A stretch of DNA of 19,460 nt from Bremia lactucae. Taxonomy: Eukaryota; Oomycota; Peronosporomycetes; Peronosporales; Peronosporaceae. The DNA lies in NCBI RefSeq assembly GCF_004359215.1, contig NC_090610.1, positions 15,559,777 to 15,579,236 of the forward strand. The letters are read 5' to 3'. A model generated the notes under the pieces. That model was not told the DNA's origin, did no database searches, and saw only the letters and a list, made by a program, of their open reading frames with translations. The translations under genes and the position numbers were made by a program. Shown piece after piece: positions 8,022-16,504 of the stretch (positions are counted from its first letter, which is position 1; every line of letters starts with the position of its first letter).

Positions 8022-8860
8022 TTATTGCATTGACTGTTGCGTGATGAGCACGAGCCAGCTAATCTTTCCTCGAGCGAGCCCCTCCCCCCTTGAATAAGAT
8101 TCACTCTCAAACATGGTGGGTATATGTGGACGGCGTAAGCCATTTGCTAAAAGCGGTGTATGCTTTTTTATTGCATGCACCGAATTGTTGATGGCAATTA
8201 AATTTAGCCATGAACACCTCAAAAATGTAGTACACGTAACCTCAAAGTATCTTTTCGAGTACACGATTTGCGTGTTCTGTCTTGCAGTCTGTTTTCGGAT
8301 GGTCTGATGTTGACAACTTTAATCTTGTTCCAAGTGAACGGAACACGGATTGCCAAAACTAAACGTGAATCGGGGATTTCTATCCAAAATCAGTTCACGG
8401 GGTGACCGATGGAGTCGAAATATCGTGTCGATCAAGACACGATCACAGCCTTTAGCTGTGATTGACTCGGTACTGCAACAAGATTAACCATTTTGCTGAG
8501 TCAGTATACGCTCACGAAATTACCATTATCCGTTTCAAGGTTTTCAGGAACCCGAAGACAAGTCATTGATACACACTCCCAGGACAGGCAGAGGCTGTAG
8601 TGGAGTACGGGATGAAGAACTAGAGTACACCTGATGTCAAACCTCTCAAGCACGTATGTATCTGCGCACAATTTCATACTGGCGTGGCCAGTAGAAGTCG
8701 GGACTTACTGTAAGTTAGGTCTTCTAATGTCCACGATGACCACTATTGGTGCATCGTGGTACTCATACAAAATGCGCGAAAGAAAATCAAAATGGATGGG
8801 GATCACGACTTGAGCTTGCGACACGTGTGTCGCAAGCAATGGCTGTATAATACAGTAAAC
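8022..8860 (-). pseudogene. integrase remnant of copy 2
   Basis: Motifs appear in order on the minus strand, in different frames. LYEYHDAPI then GHRGH (about 8775-8730) is the HHCC zinc-finger region. DFYWPRQYEIVRRYIRA follows (about 8704-8654). RTPLQPLPV is at about 8610. LSKMVNLVAVP (about 8505-8470) comes from the catalytic core. Last is AINNSVHA...HTPLLANGLRRPHIP (about 8207-8130), which lies after the catalytic Glu in gypsy integrases. The segment that would hold the second Asp and the Glu (about 8470-8265) seems deleted or too diverged to see. Hairpins are frequent (for example 8814-8837 and 8874-8897, both 10 bp). Confidence 0.7.
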
Positions 8861-9059
8861 CTTTGCGTGTCGTGTATCGATCTAATAAGATCGATACAAT
8901 ATTAAAAATTCCTCAAGGAATTGCTATGATGGGCTTATTGAGGTAATTAAACAAACCTATAAGAGACTTTTTTTTGATACGCTCCTCTTACGTCGTCAAG
9001 TAATGTTGAAGACGGAACATTTGTTGTGCAACAGTGGGCTTATCCTCACTGTTGATTTG

Positions 9060-9480
9060 CGCAGCCGATTCAAAGTCAGGCCGGCGCGGAAGCGCATCAG
9101 TGACGACAACAAGTCCTCTTAGTTCGTATCCCCGGAGAGTTTATTCTCCGCGAAGAAAATAACCATCTCGCCATTCTTTGCAAGAGGTGTGACTGTTTAA
9201 TGCTGTGCGTAAAGATGCATGGTCCGTATAAACAATGGATGGTCTATCTCCGAAGGGATTGACCCTAAACATAGTTAGTGGACATTTCATGGCACGGAGT
9301 TTCTTGTCATGCACCGGGTAAATTTATTCGGATGATTGAAGCTGACGCGAGTGATAGCTGACGAAACGCTTTGCGCCGTCTGTATCGAACTGCATTAACG
9401 CACAGCCGATTGCAAAATCACTGTCGCCACAGACCAGATAAAATTTTTGGCTTGGTCTGCAATCGCCAAAATTGACGACT
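9060..9480 (-). pseudogene. RNase H domain of copy 2
   Basis: The minus strand reads SDFAIGCALMQFDTDGAKRFV (about 9419-9358), then YHSRQLQSSE, a stop near 9327, then IYPVHDK. This is the standard start of a gypsy RNase H. The usual catalytic Asp of TDAS is altered (CGDSD). Further downstream, RTMHLYA-like and FFAEN-like scraps (about 9240-9140) correspond to the end of the domain in another frame. It degrades the RNA strand during reverse transcription in intact relatives. Confidence 0.7.
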
Positions 9481-9537
9481 ATATCAAGCTTTGCTTAGTG
9501 CCTACGTAAGCACGCTGACAACCATTCCATGACCAGT

Positions 9538-10430
9538 TTACATTTTATTTACAAACAAGAAATATGAACGGTCATTACGGTAGTTGCGTGAGTACTTATA
9601 CAAGTACGTCGATAAGCCAAGGAACTTTCGAAGTCCCTTTACATTGACTGGCTTAGGCCAGTCGGTAATTGCCTTGGTCACTACAGGACCACGGCGTATA
9701 CCGTCTCTACCCACCCACGATGCACCCAAGAAGTGGCATAGCATTGCATAGAATATACACTTCTTAAGGTTTGTATACAACTTATACTCACGCATTAGTG
9801 TAAGAACCTTTCCGATGTGCTTAAACGTCCGACTTTCCGTTCATGACTGGGCTATGAACGAAGATGTCATCGTAATAACTCGGTGCAAATCCCGCACCGA
9901 ACTTAATAGATTGGTTACACATCTGGTGAATGTAGCAGGGGCATTCCTTAGCCCCTGTGATATAACTAGCCATTCCCATAGCATTCCGCTTGGAGTACTT
10001 ACTGCTGTTATTAGAAAACCCTGTTTACGCATAGGATCTGATAGACACCGTCCAACAAATCCATGGAAGAAAATATGGTACGCTTTGACATACTATCAAT
10101 GATTACGTCTTTTCATGGTTTCGGCATTTGACCTTGTACCGTTGCAGCATTCAACCGATTGAATGCATGCGCTATTTGCCATCCTCTTGTTGCTCTTTGC
10201 ACACAGAAGGTTGAAGCGATATGTGAAGGAGTTGACTTTCTTACTGACCTGCTGCTAAGTGATCGGCAAATAACTTGTTGACTGCTAATACTTGTATGGT
10301 TACTAACTCATGACACAGTATTTCGAACCTTGTATCAGGTCGATCTCGTGTCGACTGCTTTCATCGTTAGGCAACTCGCATGGTACAATTTCAGGGAATA
10401 CGACCTAAATTCGATTATTTTCTTATACGA
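9538..10430 (-). pseudogene. reverse transcriptase of copy 2
   Basis: The N-terminal block HEIDLIQGSKYCV (about 10350) is followed after a stop by FCVQRATRGWQIAHAFNRLNAAT (about 10210-10140), the fingers region of gypsy RTs. The next block, FLITAVSTPSGMLWEWLVISQGLRNAPATF (about 10020-9930), is the palm. The catalytic motif appears as YYDDIFVHS at about 9877-9851, one frame away from the preceding block. LYTNLKKCIF and KPVNVKGLRKFLGL (about 9790-9610) form the connection region. At least one frameshift lies before YYDD, and stops are scattered. The order and spacing are normal for Ty3/gypsy. Confidence 0.85.
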
Positions 10431-11139
10431 AGGATTTTTCTGGAACGACTCCAAGATTAAGACGTAAGGCATTCAAAACGATTCTTCTCATCAAAGACAT
10501 TTCCGTCCACTGATGAACTACTTAGAATCTGTTTTCTCCCTTATAATATTTTTGCCGGCCGAATATTGGCCGCGAACATGTAAGTACTCAGATCTGCTTG
10601 ATTATGTCACTAGGTTGATCACGCAAGAACCGTTCGGTTTCTAGTGTAGGCAATTGATTTAGTTCCGAAGTTAACCTCTGAGACGCTATCAGATCAAGTG
10701 ACCCGTTTTTACTAAGACATTAATTGTCTCAGTTTTCTCTTTGGAACTTGTTTCCAACGATACCTGGGAACCTTTAACAACAGATTTCTGGGGACTTATT
10801 CCCTCAGAATTTGCAGCCTCGATCTGTGGTTGCACAACCCCCCCCCCACCACAACGAGGTCATCTACAATCGCCTCTCCAGTCGATCGAGGACTTTCGCA
10901 TTGTCTCTTATAGGCAGGCATTTCAAAAACGTTTGGGGGGTTGTTTTCGAAACAAGCATCCTTGTTCGTACCACTCAACTTATTCGAGTGGTTGAACTCC
11001 GACGCTATGCACATCTGTCGACGACTTTGTCCACATCACAATGCTGGACCTTCGACGCTGCCTCTTCTTGTGCACAGTCGCCAGGATGTTATTCAATAGC
11101 AAGTCGCGTTGTCACACTGAGATCTTGTGCAGTCGAGAA
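10431..11139 (-). other. PR-RT linker region of copy 2, no clear motif
   Basis: This lies between identifiable RT and PR blocks. Open frames on either strand here have no recognisable domain. A run of ten C (10838-10847) and a run of six G near 10936 are present. Hairpins are scattered but weaker than in copy 1. Confidence 0.4.
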
Positions 11140-11700
11140 AACGACCGAACCACAAGTGAGTTCATCGCACTTTCTCGTAAGCAATCCACACGCTTGTGGA
11201 CGCTCCAAGACGTTCATCAGATGACCTTTTTATAAACGAAAGGCAGGCGTCATCACGGCTTGATACTGACAGTTTATGCATGGATCGTACTTTCTGAGCC
11301 ATGGTTATACAAGGATGACATCAGATTTGTCATGCAATTTAGTAGGATGAAATTATCATCGTACTGTTGAGCCTTTATTGCGTATTGAGCATAATTTATT
11401 TACTGCACAGATGCGGCTACTGCTAGTCGCAGTTTCATCCTCGGTAGAGGTATATCACGCTTAAGGGATTTGAGCCTGCGATCTTCTAGCGATTGGCGTC
11501 ATGAATTTGTTCGACACCCCATATTGACTAGGGACTTTAGTGGCAATTAAGTTACCACTATAATTTTCAAGGTGATGAGGTAACGTCATCACCTAAGGCA
11601 GTTACACATAATGTTTTGTGTGTGAGGAGTAACTTTCGTCAAAAGACCTGCAAATTCTTTTGACGTTGATGGATTAGTAGGGCGCTCCACACCTACTGAC
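11140..11700 (-). pseudogene. protease region of copy 2
   Basis: Aligns with positions about 10-560 of copy 1 (for example ccacacgcttgtgga and acgctccaagacgttcatca are shared). At the active-site loop the DCG codons have become AAT ATG GGG (Asn-Met-Gly), and a one-base indel follows, so the catalytic Asp is lost. Several hairpins keep pairing despite substitutions, notably 11539-11559 and 11637-11665. Confidence 0.75.
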
Positions 11701-12560
11701 CCCGACCGTTTTATTTCGATTAACCTCGCCGTTGCGATTTCGCAACAGCGTCGGACCCGCGTTTTCTGCTGTTTTAAGCGAAAGATCGGTCGATTAGCTC
11801 AGTGTTTCTCCTAGCGTCTCTAATTCGAGTCGTAACAGGTGGATCTTGATATGACCGTCAGCAAGACCACAGCAACCTGTGTTTGCTCATTAATCAGATA
11901 ACTTTCAAAATGTATCGTGTGTGCTGAGAATAAGCGTGAAGGTCACGCTTGCGCTTGTTTCAAATTCATAAGCTCAGATCGAGCTCTGAATTCGGGACGT
12001 TGCGGCTCAAAGGTTTTCTTAAAAACCTCATACGACTAAACACATATGGGTCGTGAAGCTTGAGCCTAAGGCCCAAGATTTGGCACCTCTATCAAACTGA
12101 TAAATACCAAAAATTTCACTTGTGTCGCATCTTCATCGATGTGGCGAGCTTCAGTAGCCTTGTCTAATTCGACGACTTATCGAAGCAAGGAGTCGCCTTC
12201 GACTGTCTTGGGCTTAGATAATTCAATTTCAAGCTTTCTGGTCGACGCACATGCGCCGGCCCGCTAGCAGCATGTAAATGCTGCTATCTTAACAGCTCTA
12301 ACTCTTGTGCACCCTAATTTTCTCAACACCTCTGCGTGTAAAGACCCTTGCCGGTGAAGCAAGATTAACTTTCTCGGGCCACGTCATGAACATGTTCTAT
12401 GAACTCGTCGATAGACGCATGTTGCTAGCCTCATTGTAGAGCGTACAACATTGCACCTACGGAGCCCCCCTACGGCCGAACTTATACATTTTCCCGCTTT
12501 CTTTTCAAGTTCACTTAAGTGAAAAACCCCTCACGCGTTGCGTGGAAGCTTTCTGGAGGA
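11701..12560 (-). pseudogene. gag of copy 2, decayed
   Basis: Aligns with copy 1 gag. Shared anchors include the basic tail (gtcggacccgcg near 11751), aagcgtgaaggtcacgctt near 11929, gctctgaattcggg near 11983 and atatgggtcgt near 12044. The nucleocapsid knuckle (copy 1 680-760) is deleted after 11762. No open frame of useful length survives. A hairpin at 12265-12286 replaces, with a different sequence, the one at 1412-1433 of copy 1. Confidence 0.75.
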
Positions 12561-13049
12561 GCTTGTGTTGAAAATGTTTGGGGTGCATCATGTGTCATAC
12601 AGACTCTTAGGAGTTGTCGCGAAAATCCAGTCGACACTTTCTGTCACGAAACATCAACCTGAGACTTAGCGTGTTAAGATCGTAGCTGAAGTTTTGGTCA
12701 ATCAATACATTCTTTTTACTCTTCAGAATTCCCCTTTAGTCAAATTTGTTCGCGGATATAAACTCCAACAGGTTATGAGCCCATGCGACGGGTCTGACGC
12801 CTCTGCCGACGAGACGTATGCGGAGGAAATACATCATATGTTTCCGAGGCGCTCACGCTTGTCCTTTCAGCCATATCAATACATTAAGGCAACCTTTTCA
12901 AAGCGGCTAACACCCGCTCCTTGTTGGTCACTAACTCCTCCTCATCCGCTCCACTCCTTTCCCGAGTGGCTCCACCAGTTACGCGTGCTGCATGGGAGTG
13001 TGGTCAGAGCGCGTCCATTTTTAACCACGTGACATAACACGCTTTGCCC
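12561..13049. other. no gene recognised
   Basis: Beyond the last similarity to copy 1 gag, no LTR, PBS or known protein is visible. The stretch 12900-13000 is C/T-rich on the plus strand and could be leader sequence for the small ORF that follows. Confidence 0.4.
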
Positions 13050-13286
13050 ATGCATTCCTTCCAGATCGATGATATATCAGCTCAAGGACAATTTGAACAA
13101 GGAAGTTTTTATCAGCGTGGCGAAGCACAAGCACGGATTGCGCGTGGAGAGGCGCAGCTACGCGCTGGATCAGCACTTCCGGTCAAAAGCGATGGCGCCG
13201 ATGCGGCATATCAGGAACAAGCACAAGCATACGCCGAATATCAGGCTCGAGCAGGGCAACAGCCCCTTGTTTATCTGAATTGGTAA
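13050..13286 (+). CDS. short ORF of unknown nature
   Basis: ATG 13050 opens 78 codons rich in Gln, Ala and Gly (ends AYAEYQARAGQQP). A second frame from ATG 13069 to 13278 is equally open, with a strongly GC-rich third position (YQLKDNLNKEVFISVAKHK). I cannot decide which, if either, is real. Neither shows a known domain. It may be the remnant of a host exon or the start of a copia-like gag. Confidence 0.2.
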   Translation: MHSFQIDDISAQGQFEQGSFYQRGEAQARIARGEAQLRAGSALPVKSDGADAAYQEQAQAYAEYQARAGQQPLVYLNW

Positions 13287-13789
13287 CGTGTACCAAATGC
13301 TCGCGACTCTAAGTTTATGATTGGAAATTTAGTGACAATGGACTTGGAACTGGACTTCGCCAATGGACATTGTTGTTCCTGGAAGCCATAAAATCGGCGA
13401 AACTTGCATGCGGATACTAGAGAAGTGAGTGGTCAAGGCGAACAAGCTTAAGCAATGCTGAAAGGGACGCCGCTAAGATACTACTAAGCGCATAGAGAAG
13501 GCTAGTGGATGCAAACCCAAAGCTTTGCTTTCTTGCTAAACCAAATTTGGCTCGCGTTTAAGGTCAATATCTCTCAGCACCAAGATGTGCATCGTATGGT
13601 TCAAAGAAGGACAGCTCACGTTCGTGGGCATAGCAGTTCCTGTACTAAATAGCATTGATGCACGCAAGCTAAACGAGCGAAAAGCTTGTACTTGAAAGTG
13701 TTGTCAAGTACACTGCGCCGCATTTAAAGTTCGCGCTAACGAGTAGATACGATCCCAGGCGTACTGATTACTTGCATACGCGCAAGAAC

Positions 13790-14036
13790 TGGTGGCTTGG
13801 GCACAGGAGCTTGGGGAGATGACGAAAAACTAGTGAAGTCGGACCTAAGGAAATTGTTAATTCAATTAGCGAGCAAACAAGACCACTTGGCGAGAAAATG
13901 CATGACGAAAAAATAAGAGCGCTGAAGGTGAAAAGACACGCTGGGCACTCGCGGCTTACGAGAATGCCGTGAATGTGGACGACTGGATTGTTGAAAGTGA
14001 TGCTAGTAGACACCTGGTGCGCAATGTACCAATACG
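13790..14036 (+). pseudogene. Ty1/copia gag-protease fragment
   Basis: Near 13885 the plus strand reads DHLARKCMTKK, which has the HX4C half of a zinc knuckle. After a frameshift it reads RWALAAYENAV and then VDDWIVESDASRHLVRN (about 13978-14026). That corresponds to the copia protease active site, usually W-x-x-D-S-G-A-S-x-H. The catalytic Asp is Glu here and Gly is Asp, so it would be dead. It is cut off near 14036, just before the hairpin-rich family A sequence begins at about 14066. A short match, but the order knuckle then protease is right for copia. Confidence 0.5.
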
Positions 14037-14070
14037 CGGCTTCTTCCGAGGACGGATTTGACCACCCTTT

Positions 14071-14421
14071 TCAAGAATCCCTAAAAAGATTCTTGTGATC
14101 GCGAACCAGATTCTCATGTTGAACCTTGAGTTTCTCATGCCGGTTTCGAGTATCCCCAAAACTGCGATGAGCTGACAACAGCTCATCGCGAATAGCATGA
14201 TATTTCCGTTCGTACTCCAACATGAAGTACGAACTCTTCGAACGGTCTTCCAACCGCTCGATATGGTGGGCCTGCACCGTCTGCTCCAGCGAGCGACGCT
14301 TGCCGCGCTCGTAGTCAAGTCCCTCCTTTAAATAATGGAGGAAGCGATCAATTTTGTTGGACTTCGACTCTAGATCCGACACACGGTTCGGATCTAATTT
14401 TTCCTCCTCCACCACAACCAT
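14071..14421 (-). CDS. antisense coiled-coil ORF beside the chromodomain (family A)
   Basis: ATG 14421 to TGA, 116 aa, on the strand opposite to pol. It is highly charged and heptad-like (KLDPNRVSDLESKSNKIDRF, ERLEDRSKSSYFMLEYERKY, RNRHEKLKVQHENLVRDHKN) and looks like a real coiled coil. The opposite frame that leads into the chromodomain is Ser/Pro/Gly-rich with a stop near 14223. It could be the distal part of the antisense frame described at 14745-15690, with the chromodomain lying between. Function unknown. It could also be a by-product of the inverted-repeat structure of the DNA. Confidence 0.4.
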   Translation of the reverse strand: MVVVEEEKLDPNRVSDLESKSNKIDRFLHYLKEGLDYERGKRRSLEQTVQAHHIERLEDRSKSSYFMLEYERKYHAIRDELLSAHRSFGDTRNRHEKLKVQHENLVRDHKNLFRDS

Positions 14422-14699
14422 TGGTGGATTCCCACGGTGATCAACGTTTCCTTGTTAAACGAATCCAAAACCACCGTGATGCGAAGGGGCAGCGAACGAG
14501 TTATCTTATTTGCTGGCGCGGTTATCCACCTTCTTATAACAGCTGGGAGCCTCGTTCCCAGCTGGTTGCTGACGTTGAGGGCCATGTCCGTCAGTATGAC
14601 GAGACCATTCGATGGTTCAGAAGCTCCTTCGGAAAAACACGCGCCCCTGGCGCATGTAAATCGATTGCAAAACGTCAATCGCATCCCGCATCTCAATAG
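14391..14699 (+). pseudogene. pol C-terminus with chromodomain (family A)
   Basis: The plus-strand frame reads PPPPQPLVDSHGDQRFLV, then KRIQNHRDAKGQRTSYLICWRGYPPSYNSWEPRSQLV (about 14445-14570), then DVEGHVRQYDE. This is the chromodomain consensus of chromoviruses, with the Tyr/Trp cage positions near SYLICW and WEP. It ends in a basic tail at TAG 14697-14699. In relatives it is fused to the integrase C-terminus and guides insertion by binding histone marks. The domain itself is intact here but is detached from integrase. Confidence 0.85.
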
Positions 14700-14744
14700 A
14701 GATGCGAGCCATCCCCAGGGCGAAGAATGGGAATAGACATCGCC

Positions 14745-15690
14745 TTTTACTCTCTTCGTGTTGTCAACACAACACGGACAAGGATCACCCCGCGTGGGGC
14801 ATGGGAGCCCAGCCTCACGTGACAACCGATGCATTTTATATTTTGCACCGGTTGGCGTTCGTTTCTCAAACTTAACGCGATTCGCGTTAAGTTTTTGAAG
14901 CCAGGCTTCGCGTCCAATGTCTTTGACATTTCGAATGAACGCGCTCCAGGCTTGCATAAGCGAGACTTTATCTCGCTTATTGTTGCCACTAAAGCATCGA
15001 GATAAAATTTGTCCTCAGCGCCAAGTTCTTCGCGCTGGGATCAAGGCCATGAGGCTTTGTCGCAATAAATAAGGGATATTTACTGTGAGGAGTAGTTTCT
15101 CCAGACAAGCTATTGATTAGCCGCTCTGGCAAAAGCCACGGCTTCTTTTCAGGGGCGAGATGATACATTTTATTGTCTTCACTCCCCTGAGTGGTACCCA
15201 ATGAAGCAGGGGTCCCACAAGAACTTTAATGACGATGGCGTAAGCCATCGTCATCACCTTGCACAGAAACACGAGCAGGTGACCAGACGGGAAACGGAAC
15301 GGGCGATGATGGATCACCCTCATCGTCGGAACCAAATAGACTATTATCTCGTCTATCAGAATGAGCCCTCTCATTCGAAGGCTCATAGCTGACGTCTATC
15401 AGGCGACTGTTCTATTCTCCCGAGTCGGCCATTTCATCCGACTCGCATTCGAAGTCGACCTCCAAAGAGGGGTCGTATTCACGTGGTGAATCACCACGTG
15501 CTCTTGCAACATCTAGTGTTGTGCGAGTGGAAGATACTACGGCAGACGTTCCGTCTGCCGCAAGAGATAAAAGTGCGTCATACGCGGCTGCACGAACCGC
15601 AGCAGAAGGCGCCGCACTACCAGCACCCCGCATGGATTTATTATTCATGCGATAGAATTTAGAATGATAGTTTTGACCAATTAACATCAT
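14745..15690 (-). pseudogene. antisense ORF in the 3' tail of family A
   Basis: On the strand opposite to pol, ATG 15690 lies just inside the 3' LTR. The frame runs MMLIGQNYHSK..., an Ala-rich segment, acidic stretches (LEVDFECESDEMADSGE, GSDDEGDPSS), a TAG at 15412-15414, more sequence, a TAA at 15226-15228, and then PEKKPWLLPERLINSL to about 14990. After a one-base shift it continues WSAFIRNVKDIGREAWLQKLN, FEKRTPTGAKYKMHRLSREA and a Cys cluster (CPTRGDPCPCC). Removing two stops and one shift would give a protein of about 300 residues with conserved-looking composition. Family unknown to me. Plant Tat-lineage gypsy elements have an antisense ORF at the same place; homology is not implied. 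Confidence 0.5.
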
Positions 15691-15752
15691 TTTTAATTAA
15701 GTGGTCACATAGTGCCCACTCTATCCGATGACAGTCAGAGTGATTGTCGTTT

Positions 15753-15762
15753 AAGGGAGGGG
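15753..15762 (+). other. polypurine tract of family A
   Basis: AAGGGAGGGG ends three bases before the TGTAACGGGG start of LTR3, in the right strand and place to prime plus-strand DNA synthesis. Confidence 0.8.
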
Positions 15763-15765
15763 TGA

Positions 15766-16168
15766 TGTAACGGGGTGTATCGTCACATGAAATTAACACT
15801 TAAGGTTGTTATTTTGTATATATTCGAAAAGGTAAATAATATTTGGAGAAGATTTCTTTATATAGTAATGCTCGGAAATCCTATCCAGAAATAGGTATCA
15901 GCCGTTATATCTATTTATCCCGCAGACATAATCAGCTGTAAACGTAAACAAAGAGAGAAAGACAGATAAGATTTCAATTGCATGTTTAGTATTAGTTTAA
16001 TTATATTTATACAATTTTCATTCAACCCTCTTTAAGGTAGTTGTCTTAAAGAGAAGTCTTCCTCTAAACGTACTAGTGTAGGTGAAGTGACGTAAGGCAC
16101 CACTCGCAACTGAAGCAGTGCGAAGTGGACTTGGACTGAAGCAGTACAAGTCGTAGTGCCCCGTCGCA
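15766..16168 (+). repeat. 3' LTR of family A copy 3 (LTR3, about 403 bp)
   Basis: Starts TGTAACGGGGTGTATCG, matching the reverse complement of LTR1 throughout, and ends ccccgtcgca, two changes from the expected terminus. It lacks the TCTTA expansion and about 40 bp near the middle that LTR1 has. The hairpin near 16031-16056 has 9-bp arms against 8 in LTR1. The preceding PPT fixes it as a 3' LTR. Confidence 0.92.
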
Positions 16169-16374
16169 CCTCGCATAACGGATGACGCTAGCCGTCATCC
16201 CTCCTAATGTGAATGCGCCTATGTGCATCACATTCAATTGGGTTGGTCACAAATGTGAACCACACCCGAGTGCTGAGTCTAATTGCTTTATTTAAATAAT
16301 TAACCATCCTCTTAAGTACACCATGTATACTTAACGGGGACTGTGAAGCATTAGGGCGACTTTAGCCCTTTACG
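16169..16374 (-). repeat. 3' LTR of family B, truncated by family A LTR3
   Basis: Matches 6371-6600 (gatgacgctagccgtcatc, cctcctaatgtgaatgc, ggttggtcacaaatgtg, cacacccgagtg and others). On the minus strand it begins CGTAAAGGGC at 16374. It stops at 16169, exactly where LTR3 ends, so the rest was separated by that insertion. It has one GATGACG/CGTCATC hairpin where the copy at 6389-6429 has two in tandem. Confidence 0.85.
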
Positions 16375-16386
16375 CCACCCACCCTT
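16375..16386 (-). other. polypurine tract of family B
   Basis: The minus strand reads AAGGGTGGGTGG immediately before the LTR start, analogous to the family A tract. This fixes the LTR as the 3' one of the minus-strand element. Confidence 0.65.
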
Positions 16387-16504
16387 AAGAACGAGTTCTC
16401 ATTTTAAATTCGTCGATCAGGAGCGAGGAAATGCGAGTAGCTTTACGCGCCGCTAGTTCTCTCAATCACTCTAGCGACCTCTGTTTCCATACACGGCGCC
16501 AAAG

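Larger units (their letters stand above)
8022..12560 (-). mobile_element. family A-like Ty3/gypsy element, internal region (copy 2), heavily decayed
   Basis: Read right to left: gag (12560-11765), PR (11700-11140), RT (about 10430-9538), RNase H (about 9480-9060) and integrase (about 8860-8022). That is the normal Ty3/gypsy order. The gag-PR part aligns with positions 10-1700 of copy 1, with many substitutions and several deletions, including loss of the zinc knuckle. No LTR is recognisable at either end. This element supplies the comparison showing paired changes in hairpin arms. Confidence 0.85.
14066..16168 (+). mobile_element. family A element, 3' end (copy 3)
   Basis: Plus-strand order is integrase-chromodomain linker, chromodomain (14391-14699), long 3' tail, polypurine tract (15753-15762) and LTR3 (15766-16168). 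The upstream part is lost, since copia-like sequence abuts it. The tail carries an oppositely directed reading frame. LTR3 ends directly against an internal position of a family B LTR (16169), which indicates insertion into that LTR. Dense hairpins run through the whole region, for example 14868-14894 (12-bp arms), 14164-14189 (11 bp) and 15229-15254 (11 bp). Confidence 0.85.

Noticed and set aside
9815..10102. Plus-strand ORF of 95 codons
   Set aside because: Antisense to the RT palm and YYDD motif; no domain of its own.
10838..10847. Run of ten C as a regulatory signal
   Set aside because: A homopolymer within decayed pol. Slippage is the simplest explanation.
10741..11235. Several plus-strand ORFs of 64-137 codons
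   Set aside because: Cys/Ser/Arg-rich antisense frames opposite the PR region of copy 2. No motif.
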